30,582 bases of DNA from Candidatus Bathyarchaeota archaeon (GCA_021158305.1 JAGGUU010000130.1:1-30582), one strand, 5' to 3'. Positions 1 through 8,544 are shown, counted from the first letter of the stretch. Made by a program: numbers and translations. The notes: generated from the sequence alone by a model not told the origin.

Positions 1-580
1 GAGGTGGCTTAGAGAGAAGCTTAGACTTTCTTATTCCCACGTGGCGTAAAGGCACGATTTTCTTAGCCTCATTGTATATGTCTGATGCTATCTTTCCAAG
101 TACAGCCTCTTGCACGAATTGATCGAATAAGAGGGAGGATGCCTTCTCTTCGACAACCTTCTTCATAATGGCGCGGATTGCCTTCTCCTGAGAGGTCTTT
201 ATTCTTGTAAGGGTAAATGCAACCGCTGATACTCTAAGAGTATATCCATCTTTTGTCGTGACATCCACTATGCAATCCACTCTTGTCGTTCTTCGCCTAA
301 CGAGACTTCTAAGATAATCTCTCGAATACTCATGTCCCTTGAAAATTGTTAGAGCTCTTCTTCCTTGGACGTCACGGATCTGAAAGTATATCTTCAAATA
401 TTGATGAGCAAAATCCTCAGTTATGTCGTAGAGTGTAGATTCAACGGTTCTGCCGATAAGTTTCTCCGGCTCATCAGCTACAACCGACCCAACCTCAACG
501 CTTCCGAAGCATTCAGGGGCCAGTACGGTGAACCATCTTTTGCTACGCCACTTGTCTTTAACACGTCCTCTCCTCGACAC
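1..580 (-). CDS. rps3ae: 30S ribosomal protein S3Ae (eS1), C-terminus cut by window edge
   Basis: Component of the archaeal/eukaryotic small ribosomal subunit (eS1/S3Ae family). The minus strand reads continuously for 193 codons from a GTG at 580 to the window edge. The N-terminus is SRRGRVKDKWRSKRWFTVLA, followed by the family-typical segment ending DITEDFAHQYLKIYFQIRD and a basic stretch LVRRRTTRVD. Family members are about 200-220 residues, so only the last few residues are missing. The GTG start is chosen because GAGGTAG lies seven bases upstream and the only other nearby upstream GTG (594) reads into a stop two codons later. It is divergent from serS, with a 137-base AT-rich gap that probably holds both promoters. 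Recognition is by family resemblance read directly from the translation, and I am confident of it. Confidence 0.93.
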   Translation of the reverse strand, partial: MSRRGRVKDKWRSKRWFTVLAPECFGSVEVGSVVADEPEKLIGRTVESTLYDITEDFAHQYLKIYFQIRDVQGRRALTIFKGHEYSRDYLRSLVRRRTTRVDCIVDVTTKDGYTLRVSAVAFTLTRIKTSQEKAIRAIMKKVVEEKASSLLFDQFVQEAVLGKIASDIYNEAKKIVPLRHVGIRKSKLLSKPP

Positions 581-625
581 TTTGCCTACCTCACGTGATT
601 CAAATAATTGACAGACCACTAATAT

Positions 626-666
626 TAAAAGGTTTAGTGAAGATTAAAAGAGATGCGCTATAAAAT
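626..666. promoter_or_regulatory. Probable divergent promoter region between rps3ae and serS
   Basis: AT-rich gap with two TATA-like elements. CTATAAAATTATT (core 659-666) faces serS and lies about 52 bases before its ATG. On the minus strand CTTTTAATATTAG, read from about 633 to 621, faces the S3Ae gene about 45 bases before its GTG. Both resemble archaeal BRE/TATA boxes. Transcription starts are inferred only. Confidence 0.45.
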
Positions 667-717
667 TATTAGGCACCTTGTTGATTAACTCTTCTGGGAC
701 GGCGGAGAATCTGAAGG

Positions 718-2004
718 ATGATTGATGTAAATCTGATTCGCAAGAATCCGGATCTAGTCAGGGAGAACCTTAAAAGACGGAATAATCCTGAATATTTGGT
801 TTTGCTTGACAAGTTCATAGAAGCCGATAACGCTTGGAGGACTCTGCAAACAGAGGTCAACAATTATAGGAGAAGAAGGAATGAGTTAAGCCTCCAGATA
901 GCTAAGAGGAAGAAGCAAGGCTTAGACGTAACAGATCTACTTAAGAAGGCTGAGGAAGTACAGAAGAAGATTCATCATCTCAGCTTGAAGGCTGAGGAAG
1001 CTAGGCGACGCGCCCGGGAGCTCCTTATGCGAATCCCAAATCTTCTGCATGAATCTGTCCCGTACGGTAAAGACGAAAATGATAATGTAGAGATAAGAAG
1101 ATGGGGTTCTCCTCCGAAGTTCGACTTCGAACCGAAAAATCACCTCGAGATAGTCTTAGATTTAGGACTTGTCGATGAAGAGAGAGCTAACAAAGTCGCT
1201 GGCACGGGATTCTACTACTTGAAAGATGAGCTCGTACTGCTTGATCTTGCTATTCAAAGATTCGCAATAGATTTTCTAATGAAGAAAGGTTATACCCTCA
1301 TTGAGCCGCCGTATATGATGCGTAGAAAGCCATATGAAGGCGTAATAGATCTCTCGGACTTCGAAGATGTAATGTACAAGATTGAAGGTGAAGATCATTA
1401 TTTAATCGCTACAAGCGAGCATCCGATAGCCGCAATGTTCATGAATGAAACTCTCCTGAAGAGCGATCTTCCAATGAAGTTCGTCGGCATAAGCACAAAT
1501 TTCAGAAAGGAAGTTGGGACTCATGGAAAATATACGAAGGGCTTCTTCCGTATGCATCAATTTAACAAGATTGAACAGTTCGTCTTCTGCCTGCCTGAGC
1601 AATCTTGGGAGATACACGAGGAACTGCAACGAAACTGCGAGGAGCTCTATCAAAAACTTGGCTTACACTACCGAGTCGTTAACGTATGCACTGGAGACAT
1701 AGGCACAGTTGCGGCGAAGAAGTACGATACAGAGATCTGGATGGCTGACGGAAAATTCCGTGAGGCAGGATCAAACTCTAACTGCACAGATTATCAAGCG
1801 AGAAGACTAGGAATAAAGTATCGGGAAGGAGTCGGAAAGCCGCCCAAGGGATACGTGCACACGCTGAATAGCACGGCGCTCGCAACCAGTAGGACAATGA
1901 TAGCGATACTTGAGCAGTACCAGCAGAAAGATGGCTCCGTAATAATCCCCGAGGTTCTAAGGCCTTACATGAATGGTATTAGCAGACTATATAAAAAGGA
2001 ATAA
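718..2004 (+). CDS. serS: Seryl-tRNA synthetase (class II, common type)
   Basis: Charges tRNA-Ser with serine in the cytoplasm. The 428 residues match the usual length of the common (bacterial/eukaryotic-type) SerRS, not the rare methanogen type. Residues 1-110 form the N-terminal domain: MIDVNLIRKNPDLVRENLKR is a typical opening, followed by a charged helical hairpin (about 40-100) that forms the tRNA-binding coiled-coil arm. The catalytic core shows the serine-binding TSEHP (232-236), motif 2 around FRKEVGTHGK (262-271) ending in MHQFNKIEQF, and motif 3 at NSTALATSRTMIAILE (384-399) with the ATP-binding Arg392. The ATG has GGAG/GAAGG upstream and gives the canonical N-terminus. A PfkB kinase follows after 24 bases, so they probably form one transcript. 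Confidence 0.97.
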   Translation: MIDVNLIRKNPDLVRENLKRRNNPEYLVLLDKFIEADNAWRTLQTEVNNYRRRRNELSLQIAKRKKQGLDVTDLLKKAEEVQKKIHHLSLKAEEARRRARELLMRIPNLLHESVPYGKDENDNVEIRRWGSPPKFDFEPKNHLEIVLDLGLVDEERANKVAGTGFYYLKDELVLLDLAIQRFAIDFLMKKGYTLIEPPYMMRRKPYEGVIDLSDFEDVMYKIEGEDHYLIATSEHPIAAMFMNETLLKSDLPMKFVGISTNFRKEVGTHGKYTKGFFRMHQFNKIEQFVFCLPEQSWEIHEELQRNCEELYQKLGLHYRVVNVCTGDIGTVAAKKYDTEIWMADGKFREAGSNSNCTDYQARRLGIKYREGVGKPPKGYVHTLNSTALATSRTMIAILEQYQQKDGSVIIPEVLRPYMNGISRLYKKE

Positions 2005-2028
2005 TTTTACCTCTGGAGGCGTGTTAAG

Positions 2029-3000
2029 ATGTCCCTAGACCTGATAGGAATGGGTGAGATTTTAATAGACTTTGTCGGCACAGAGTACGGATCATATACC
2101 GACGTAAGGCTCTTTCAAAAATGTTTCGGAGGAGCGCCGATGAACACGATAGTCGGTGCGGCTAGGCTAGGCCTTAAGACGGGAGTAGTAACCGCCGTCG
2201 GTGAAGATCCATTTGGAAGTTTTCTAATACGCGAATTAGAGAATAACGGAGTTGATGCCTCTCACGTGAGGGTCAAGAAGGGCATGCGGACGACGATAAG
2301 CTTCGTGGCAAACGAACCTGAGACAGGTGAAAGAACATTCATCTTTTATCGGAAGCCTTGGGTCGCCGGAACGGCTGACAGTTCACTATCAATTGAGGAC
2401 ATCGATATGGATTATATTTCCAAGGCGAAGATACTGCATATCTCTGGATTCGCGTTATCTCAGAATCCCTCCAGAAAAGCGATCCTCTACGCTGTTAAGC
2501 GAGCTAAATCCTCAGGCGTCTGCATATCGTTTGATCCGACCTTAAGACTTGATGTTTGGAGATCTACCAAGACAATTAGGAGAATTTATGGAAAAGCGCT
2601 GAGACTCTCGAACATAGCAACATTTTCTCTGGAAGAAGCAGCTTTCATCTTCGGAACCGAGAATCCAGAGAAAGTTGCTGAAAAGGCCTTTAAGTACGGA
2701 GTTGAAATTGTCGGGGTAAAGATGGGATCAAAGGGAGCCTTTATACAGATGAAGACGGGAGAGAAAGAGCATCTTCCAGCCTTTAAGGTGAAAGCTATAG
2801 ATACAACTGGCGCCGGTGACGGATGGAATGCAGGTCTCCTAACAGGGCTGGTAAAGGAGTGGGATCTGCATACATGTCTCCTAGTGGCGAACGCTGTTGG
2901 AGCCCTTGTTGTCACGAAACGTGGAGCTATAACAGCATTGCCCTATAAGCATGAGCTTGAAAAATTCTTAAAGATAAACGGTATTGAGATTATGCTTTAG
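2029..3000 (+). CDS. PfkB-family carbohydrate kinase (fructokinase-like)
   Basis: ATP-dependent sugar kinase of the ribokinase/PfkB fold, 323 residues. Signature 1 is FGGAPMNTIVGAARLG (about 33-48), with the GG needed for sugar binding. Signature 2 is DTTGAGDGWNAG (258-269); Asp264 is the expected catalytic base and GAGD forms the anion hole. CFGGAP resembles fructokinases more than ribokinase or 2-keto-3-deoxygluconate kinases, but the substrate cannot be fixed from sequence. The start ATG has a strong GGAGG ten bases upstream, and the gene follows serS by 24 bases. It ends 28 bases before the convergent phosphofructokinase gene, so two sugar-phosphorylating enzymes sit tail to tail. Confidence 0.88.
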   Translation: MSLDLIGMGEILIDFVGTEYGSYTDVRLFQKCFGGAPMNTIVGAARLGLKTGVVTAVGEDPFGSFLIRELENNGVDASHVRVKKGMRTTISFVANEPETGERTFIFYRKPWVAGTADSSLSIEDIDMDYISKAKILHISGFALSQNPSRKAILYAVKRAKSSGVCISFDPTLRLDVWRSTKTIRRIYGKALRLSNIATFSLEEAAFIFGTENPEKVAEKAFKYGVEIVGVKMGSKGAFIQMKTGEKEHLPAFKVKAIDTTGAGDGWNAGLLTGLVKEWDLHTCLLVANAVGALVVTKRGAITALPYKHELEKFLKINGIEIML

Positions 3001-3028
3001 CCGGAAGAATCTATTAAAATGTGAAGGG

Positions 3029-4060
3029 TCATTCGAAGAAAACTTTCGCTTCCTCGTAGAGTTCTTTGTTCACAGTCTTAGTTTTTCCAGTTACCTCTGA
3101 AAGCGGTACATGAACGATATCGGTGCCTTTCAAGGCAACCATATACCCATATTTTCCTTCTTTGATGAGATCAACAGCTGCTAGGCCCAGTCTTGTAGAG
3201 ATAAAGCGGTCAAGAGCCGTCGGCGATCCCCCTCTTATCGCATGAGCCGGCGCGCAGGCTCTAGTCTCGGCTCCCGTAGCCTTACCTATTTCTTTAGCTA
3301 GAAATTCGCCTATTCCTCCTAAGCGAATATGGCCGAACTGATCAACCGTGGCATCCTTCGTTATGGGACCCTTGTAATCTTTTATTAAGGCTCCTTCTGC
3401 AACAACTATGAGTATTGGTCCCTTTCCTTCCTTCTCGATCTTCTTCTTCACGAATTCCGCTACTTCTTTTATGCTGAAGGGTTCTTCAGGTATCAATATG
3501 AGGTCTGCTCCAGCGGCAAGTCCAGAGTATAATGCGATCCATCCTGCATGTCTTCCCATTATTTCAACCACAAAGACTCTGTCATGGGATTCAGCCGTAT
3601 CCTTCAAATTCTCTATAAGCCTCATAGCCGTGTTCACAGCGGTGTCGAATCCTATCGTGAACTCCGTTCCAGGAACGTCGTAGTCTATGGTCTTCGGCAC
3701 TCCAACCACGTTTAGTCCGGCTTCACTCAGCGCCGCCGCCACGCTTAATGTATCGTCTCCCCCGATGGCTATAAGCGCATCTAATCCAAGCTTCTTAAAG
3801 TTTTCACAAGCTTTCTTTATGCCATCTTCGATCTTCATGGGATTTGTTCGGGATGTCTTCAGGATTGTTCCGCCTCTCCGTATTACATCTTTTATATCCT
3901 CATATTTGAGATCCATTGTGTCTAAGTTTAGAAGGCCAGCCCAGCCGCGGCGGATTCCAACTACTTCGTATCCATACTTCTCAGCTTTCTTCACTATGGC
4001 TCTTATCGCGGCGTTTAGTCCAGGAGCATCTCCTCCTCCTGTAAGAACTCCGATTCTCAA
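3029..4060 (-). CDS. pfp: Phosphofructokinase of the PfkA superfamily with PPi-type signature
   Basis: Phosphorylates fructose 6-phosphate to fructose 1,6-bisphosphate. It has 343 residues, the length of short PfkA proteins and of the archaeal PPi-PFK of Thermoproteus tenax. N-terminal GVLTGGGDAPGLNAAIR is typical. The phosphoryl-donor site reads GGDDT (100-104), with Asp103 at the place of E. coli Gly104, and PKTID (122-126), with Lys123 at the place of Gly124. In this family Asp plus Lys is the mark of pyrophosphate use. Catalytic Asp126 is present, but the next residue is Tyr in TIDYD instead of the usual Asn. MGRHAGWIAL (about 168-177) is the substrate motif. The start is TTG at 4060: GGAGTGAT lies about six bases upstream, and the nearby ATG at 4068 hits a stop after three codons. 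PPi dependence is inferred from the residues. Confidence 0.9.
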   Translation of the reverse strand: MRIGVLTGGGDAPGLNAAIRAIVKKAEKYGYEVVGIRRGWAGLLNLDTMDLKYEDIKDVIRRGGTILKTSRTNPMKIEDGIKKACENFKKLGLDALIAIGGDDTLSVAAALSEAGLNVVGVPKTIDYDVPGTEFTIGFDTAVNTAMRLIENLKDTAESHDRVFVVEIMGRHAGWIALYSGLAAGADLILIPEEPFSIKEVAEFVKKKIEKEGKGPILIVVAEGALIKDYKGPITKDATVDQFGHIRLGGIGEFLAKEIGKATGAETRACAPAHAIRGGSPTALDRFISTRLGLAAVDLIKEGKYGYMVALKGTDIVHVPLSEVTGKTKTVNKELYEEAKVFFE

Positions 4061-4166
4061 GTATGCATCACTCCTTTAAACCCATTATTTTAACGAATAT
4101 TCCTCAAAAAAAGCTTTCGTTTCCAATTACATCTTCGAAGATACGTTTGGATTCTTTAATGGAATC

Positions 4167-5813
4167 TTAACGTCGACCTTTCCTTACCTTCCTATTTCGT
4201 TCTATGCTGGCTTCAATGAAGCCTTTAAAGAGAGGATTAGGCTTGAGGACTCTCGATGTGAACTCTGGATGAAACTGGCTTCCAATGAAGAATGGATGAC
4301 TCGGAAGCTCCCCTATCTGCATTATTTTCTCGTCCGGAGTCATGCCGGAGAATACGAAGCCATATGACTCGAGAAGATGTACATATTTAGGGTTGATCTC
4401 ATATCTATGCCTGAACCTCTCAATTACTTCTGTCTTTTTGTAGAGACGATGAGCTAGAGTTCCGGGCTTGATTTTCACTCGCTGTCCTCCAAGACGCATG
4501 GTAGCTCCATACCTTGATTTCTTAAGTACTTCTTTCTGCTCAGGTAAAAGATCAATTACTGGATGCGGCGTGTCAGGATCGAACTCCGACGAATTTGCAT
4601 TCTTTAAGCCGCAGACATTCCTTGCGAATTCTATAACTGCAAGTTGTAAGCCAAGGCATAAGCCAAGGAATGGTATCTTCTTCTCCCTAACATATTTTAT
4701 TGCCGCTATTTTGCCTTCAATGCCTGCTTTACCGAATCCACCAGGAACTATTATACCATCCATCTCATCCAGTATAGAAAGGTTTTCCCTCTTCTCTTCG
4801 AAATCTTTAGAATCTATCCATTTAATTATTGGTTTCCTATTGCTACTCCAAGCTGCATGTTTTGTTGCTTCTATAACAGATATGTAGGAATCTGGAAGCT
4901 TGAATTCCCCTATGTCAAAGTACTTTCCCACTATTCCGATCTTAACGGTCTCCTTTAGACTCTCAACTTTCTCGATGAATCTTCTCCATTCCTCATTTCT
5001 AGGCTTTATGGGCGGTAATCCGAATTTTGAAAGAATCTTGTCTCCAAATCTTTCCTCCTCAAAGATTAATGGCAACTTATAGATATTTTCAATATCTGGA
5101 TCGGATATAACATCTTCCTCCTTCACATTACAGAATAGGGCGATTTTCCTCTTTCTTACATCATCCAGAGGCATGCTTGCTCTTCCAATTATGAAGTCCG
5201 GCTGGATTCCGAAGCGTCCAAGTTCACGGACGGAATGTTGAACAGCCTTAGTCTTCATCTCCCCTAGACTCTTAGGTATAGGCAAGTAAGCTACGTGAAC
5301 ATAAAGCACTTCTTCTTTCTCAAGCCTCATCTGCCGAGCTGCCTCGAGGAAAAGCACGTTCTCATAGTCCCCGACTGTTCCTCCAATCTCAACTAGGACG
5401 AAATCAGCCTTAGATTCCTTCGCGATCCTCCTTATTCTCCTTTTAATCTCGTCAGTCACATGCGGTATCGGCTGAACGGTTTGCCCTAAATACTTCCCCT
5501 CCCTCTCCCGCTTAATAACTTCATAGAATACCTGACCAGTTGTGATGTTGTGGCTCTTAGGTATATTAATATCTAGGAATCGTTCGTAATGTCCAAGATC
5601 CTGATCGATTTCACCTCCATCTTCAGTAACCCAAACCTCACCGTGCTCTGTAGGTCTAAGCGTTCCAGCATCATAATTTATGTACGGGTCTATCTTGCAT
5701 GCTGTTACCTTAAAACCTCGAAACTGAAGCATCTTACCTATTGAGGATGTGACTATGCCCTTTCCTAAACCCGAAATAACTCCACCCGTTATGAAGATGT
5801 ATCTGGTACGCAT
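4167..5813 (-). CDS. pyrG: CTP synthase
   Basis: Converts UTP to CTP using ATP and glutamine, the last step of pyrimidine nucleotide synthesis. From the ATG at 5813 it is 548 residues, the normal length. The amidoligase domain opens with MRTRYIFITGGVISGLGKGI, containing the GGVxSxLGKG nucleotide loop. It is followed by ACKIDPYINYDAGTLRP and by HGEVWVTEDGGEIDQDLGHY, both hallmarks of the family. The C-terminal class I glutaminase domain has the nucleophile Cys386 in GLCLGLQLA and the His515/Glu517 pair in SQFHPEFTSR. An in-frame ATG 54 bases upstream would add 18 hydrophobic residues foreign to the family, so 5813 is preferred. It is divergent from the Sec61 beta gene. Confidence 0.96.
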   Translation of the reverse strand: MRTRYIFITGGVISGLGKGIVTSSIGKMLQFRGFKVTACKIDPYINYDAGTLRPTEHGEVWVTEDGGEIDQDLGHYERFLDINIPKSHNITTGQVFYEVIKREREGKYLGQTVQPIPHVTDEIKRRIRRIAKESKADFVLVEIGGTVGDYENVLFLEAARQMRLEKEEVLYVHVAYLPIPKSLGEMKTKAVQHSVRELGRFGIQPDFIIGRASMPLDDVRKRKIALFCNVKEEDVISDPDIENIYKLPLIFEEERFGDKILSKFGLPPIKPRNEEWRRFIEKVESLKETVKIGIVGKYFDIGEFKLPDSYISVIEATKHAAWSSNRKPIIKWIDSKDFEEKRENLSILDEMDGIIVPGGFGKAGIEGKIAAIKYVREKKIPFLGLCLGLQLAVIEFARNVCGLKNANSSEFDPDTPHPVIDLLPEQKEVLKKSRYGATMRLGGQRVKIKPGTLAHRLYKKTEVIERFRHRYEINPKYVHLLESYGFVFSGMTPDEKIMQIGELPSHPFFIGSQFHPEFTSRVLKPNPLFKGFIEASIERNRKVRKGRR

Positions 5814-5901
5814 AACATATATTTTCTCACATAAAAATAAAAAAACTCCTATTGGTAGCATCCGCAAACGATGGAATAAATTAAATATTCAACAATCATA
5901 A

Positions 5902-5910
5902 TCTATATTA
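5902..5910 (+). promoter_or_regulatory. TATA-like element for the Sec61 beta gene
   Basis: TCTATATTA lies about 33-41 bases before the Sec61 beta start in an AT-rich gap shared with divergent pyrG. The spacing would give a short leader. It is supported only by composition and position. Confidence 0.35.
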
Positions 5911-5942
5911 TTCATGATGTTTAATCTTGATCTGGATGATGA

Positions 5943-6122
5943 ATGATGAGTAGGAGAAAGAGGCGGAGAGAACGAAGAGCTCCCATGCCCGCGACGGGAG
6001 CTGGACTGCTCAGATTCTTTGAGGAGGATACCCCTGGAATAAGAGTCCGTCCAGAAGTAGTGTTAATTCTATCGGTAGTCTTGATAATCATCTGCATAGT
6101 GATTTCTCGATGGGCAGTATAG
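5943..6122 (+). CDS. Sec61 beta / SecG-like subunit of the protein translocase
   Basis: Small subunit of the Sec61/SecYEG membrane channel that exports and inserts proteins. The 59-residue translation begins with a very basic cytosolic tail (MSRRKRRRERR), then APMPATGAGLLRFFEED, the archaeal Sec61 beta signature (MPxxxAGLxRFFEE). PGIRVRPEVVL leads into one membrane helix (about residues 38-56, LILSVVLIIICIVISRWAV). Length and order match archaeal Sec61 beta exactly. Two adjacent in-frame ATGs (5943 and 5946) are possible; GGATGAT just upstream fits 5946 better. The gene is monocistronic, divergent from pyrG, and short enough to be lost in automatic annotation. Confidence 0.93.
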   Translation: MMSRRKRRRERRAPMPATGAGLLRFFEEDTPGIRVRPEVVLILSVVLIIICIVISRWAV

Positions 6123-6335
6123 GGAATACGACGTCTTCATTCCTTCACCAAATCAAATTTTCATCTATTCATTTTCATTTTAAGGGTAACCTTTAGGATA
6201 TTTTGGTATTCAAAGGCTTAATAGAGATTATAGGCGAGAGACTTCTTCTAGGAGCTTTATCCACGCTTAATTTACGCATTGAATCTTTCTTGGCTATGAG
6301 GATATAAAAGCAAAAGTAATAGTGTTACTATTGAT

Positions 6336-6923
6336 TCATTCGATTTCCCTAATTATTTTCGGCAAGGCCTTCAAGTCTTGGATTACAATAAACTCCTTCT
6401 CGTTTTGAAGATTTCTCCCTGTCCTGTCCACAAGAACAGCATTGCATCCGACTCTAAGCGCGGAATAAACATCATTAAGTCTATCTCCGACGATCAAGAA
6501 GTCTCTTGGATTTAGCGAGGTTGATGAGATTATGAGGCTTATCTGATCTGCACGTGTTGGAGAGTCATCTCTCGTAGCTATTACTATCTCCTCCACACCA
6601 ATCCTCTCAATAATTTTTCTCGCAACTTTCCGGCTCTGAAACGTAACCAACCCTATAAAGTATTTTGTCGATAGGCTTTTCAAAAGTTTAGGTGAATCAT
6701 CCAGAATTTCCATCTTATTAAGAGAGGCCATTTCAAACTCTTCAACTTTGCGAGAGACAGCTTCGTAGGTCTTTGTTCCCCATATTTCTGCATATAGCCC
6801 TATAAGCGACTTTACCTTCGTTCCAAGCATTTCCTCAATAGTATTTAATACTCTCCTCCAATCTACAGGCAAGCGGACTAGGGTTCCATCTAAGTCAAAG
6901 ATTATTCCCTTAACCTTCGCCAT
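6336..6923 (-). CDS. HAD-superfamily hydrolase (phosphoglycolate phosphatase-like)
   Basis: Probable small-molecule phosphatase. It has 195 residues from the ATG at 6923. HAD motif I is FDLDGTLV near the N-terminus, with the nucleophile and acid/base Asp pair in DLDGT. Motif II is the Thr in LVTFQS, and motif IV is VGDRLNDV, with two acidic metal ligands. A helical cap lies between motifs I and II, as in subfamily I. An ATG at 6947 is in frame, but AGGTGAT lies three bases before 6923, and the TATA-like TTTATATTT (6961-6970) would place the transcript start near 6940, after the upstream ATG. The substrate is unknown; the family includes phosphoglycolate and pyrophosphate phosphatases. No partner gene overlaps it. 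Confidence 0.8.
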   Translation of the reverse strand: MAKVKGIIFDLDGTLVRLPVDWRRVLNTIEEMLGTKVKSLIGLYAEIWGTKTYEAVSRKVEEFEMASLNKMEILDDSPKLLKSLSTKYFIGLVTFQSRKVARKIIERIGVEEIVIATRDDSPTRADQISLIISSTSLNPRDFLIVGDRLNDVYSALRVGCNAVLVDRTGRNLQNEKEFIVIQDLKALPKIIREIE

Positions 6924-6960
6924 GCGATCACCTGCGATCCTTTCCATAGAGGTTCTTCTG

Positions 6961-6970
6961 AAATATAAAT
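6961..6970 (-). promoter_or_regulatory. TATA-like element for the HAD hydrolase gene
   Basis: ATTTATATTT on the minus strand. With usual archaeal spacing, transcription would begin near 6940, giving a short leader that contains AGGTGAT before the ATG at 6923. This decides the start of the HAD gene. Confidence 0.45.
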
Positions 6971-7127
6971 CTCTATTGTTAACTGATCCGCCAGATTAGA
7001 AGATTATTACTGTTCGAGGTTTAGAAATAAAGGCTGGAGGAATAGGCGGGGAAACTTATTGCTCTGATAAAGATTCATAGCGGTAAAGTTAAAAGAGTAG
7101 CGTTATAGTGACTATGGCTGAGAAGCA

Positions 7128-8036
7128 TTAAGATTCTGAGAACTCCTTAACGAGGGAAACTAGTCCCTCCTCAAGAGATATCTTAGCTTTGAATCCAAGC
7201 ATTTTTTCAGCTTTAGTTGTATCTGCTAATGTGTGATAAACGTAATTCTTTATTGGGTTAGGCTTGTATACGGGCTTTATATTCTTCCCCAAGATTTTAT
7301 TGATTAGCTCAACAACCTCATTGAAGCTATGCGCAACGCCTGTTCCAACATTGAAGATTTCACACTCGAAGTTTTTCTTCCATGCCAGTATTAAGGCATC
7401 CACGACGTCGTATACATGTGTGAAGTCCCTTGTTTGCGTACCGTCACCAAATATGATGGGAGGCTCGTCTTTCTGCATGGCCCAAAGGAACTGGGAGACT
7501 ATGTTTGCATATCTGCCTTTATATCTCTCTTTGGGACCGTATATGCTGAAGAATCTTAGCCCTACACTCTTAACTCCGTAGAGAATGTTATAGAGCTTTG
7601 CGAGTCTTTCAATGGCGTATCGGCACTCCGTATAGAAATCCGTAACATAGATCGGCATGTCTTCCCTATATGGAATCTTATTGCCATTATAGATGCTACT
7701 ACTGCTTGCATAGACAACTTTACAGCCAGTTTTCTTCGCATACTCGAATATTTCGATCGCATCGTTGATTGCTTCTCCTACAAGTCTCGGATTTTCTTTA
7801 TACATGGGGCTTGAGGATGGAATTCCCAAATGGAAGACAACATCCGCTTCGGAAACTAGATCGGTGAGCTTGCTGTAGGACTCATTGAAGAATTCAACGT
7901 CTAAACCCTTAATATTCTCAAGGTTTCCCGTATGCAGATTATCAAAGACAACAACTGAATATCCGTCCTTAACTAATCTCTCAACAAGATTGCTTCCTAT
8001 AAATCCACATCCACCTGTAACGATGATTTTCAACAC
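7128..8036 (-). CDS. NAD-dependent nucleotide-sugar epimerase/dehydratase (GalE-like), variant active site
   Basis: Extended short-chain dehydrogenase/reductase probably acting on a UDP- or GDP-sugar, 302 residues. The Rossmann motif TGGCGFIG (7-14) binds NAD, and VVFHLGIPSS and VVYASSSSIY (108-116) are family-typical. The catalytic pair normally reads YxxxK; here residues 135-139 are YTECR, so Arg139 replaces Lys (codon CGA, 7620-7622). The rest of that helix, AIERLAKLY, and GLRFFSIYGP, VNGDG-like IIFGDGTQTRDFTHVYD and FNVGTG are conserved, so the protein is probably active as a variant subfamily. The start is GTG 8036 or TTG 8033, with GAGGTG upstream. No sugar transferase is adjacent. Confidence 0.85.
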   Translation of the reverse strand: MLKIIVTGGCGFIGSNLVERLVKDGYSVVVFDNLHTGNLENIKGLDVEFFNESYSKLTDLVSEADVVFHLGIPSSSPMYKENPRLVGEAINDAIEIFEYAKKTGCKVVYASSSSIYNGNKIPYREDMPIYVTDFYTECRYAIERLAKLYNILYGVKSVGLRFFSIYGPKERYKGRYANIVSQFLWAMQKDEPPIIFGDGTQTRDFTHVYDVVDALILAWKKNFECEIFNVGTGVAHSFNEVVELINKILGKNIKPVYKPNPIKNYVYHTLADTTKAEKMLGFKAKISLEEGLVSLVKEFSES

Positions 8037-8165
8037 TTACACCTCGCATATAAGGAATGTGCTTAAACCTCTAAAAAATAGTTATGTAAAAATTTAACGG
8101 AAGATCCTATGTTTTGGTTTGTTACATGTACGTCAAGAAAAGAAGAAAGTAACTCGCTAGTAATT

Positions 8166-8185
8166 GTCTCTTCGATTTAAGAGAC
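8166..8185. repeat. Inverted repeat, 7-base arms
   Basis: GTCTCTT, six-base spacer, AAGAGAC: a perfect 7-bp palindrome or hairpin in the gene-free stretch. It could be an operator or a weak transcript end. Function unknown. Confidence 0.45.
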
Positions 8186-8281
8186 TGGAACAACTAGGTG
8201 AGGTCATTGAAAAGACTTTATTTTCGGCCTTATTTATTACAAGGGAATTATGTAATGTCGCCATTGAGGCATTCAGAAATC

Positions 8282-8298
8282 ACTAATAGTCTATTAGT
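8282..8298. repeat. Inverted repeat, 8-base arms with one-base centre
   Basis: ACTAATAG-T-CTATTAGT is a perfect 17-base palindrome. The near-zero spacer favours a dimeric protein-binding site over an RNA hairpin. The nearest gene start is 246 bases away, so the target is unclear. Confidence 0.5.
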
Positions 8299-8544
8299 CT
8301 AAGGCTGGATTGTAGCAGGACTCCATGTTTATTAAATTGGAACAGCTCCTCCCAATAGAGATACGGGATGCTTATCGAATTTATTGTATTTCGTCATGTC
8401 TGACCAGTTAATAATTCAGTCAGCCTCATTTATTTGCAGCTAAAGTGTTCAAGGAGCTTCCAGATATTTCGCATTTCTCAAGAGAATCATCTTAATCGTA
8501 TCAAAGCCTTACTTGCGGTCGTTAAATAGGCCTAGCTCGAATTT

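Larger units (their letters stand above)
8037..8544. other. Gene-free 508-base stretch with two inverted repeats
   Basis: Lies between the start of the epimerase gene and the end of the ABC transporter operon, so both flanking genes are on the minus strand. I find no convincing ORF, tRNA or conserved RNA in it. The leftmost 40 bases probably hold the epimerase promoter (GGTTTAAGC on the minus strand near 8062-8070). Two perfect inverted repeats lie near 8166-8185 and 8282-8298. Confidence 0.5.

Noticed and set aside
365..598. Forward 77-residue ORF at the left end
   Set aside because: It lies opposite the S3Ae gene, which has clear family motifs in the reverse frame.
5814..5867. 18-residue N-terminal extension of CTP synthase
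   Set aside because: The family begins almost exactly at MRTRYIFITGG; the extension is hydrophobic, and the upstream AT-rich bases look like promoter or leader.
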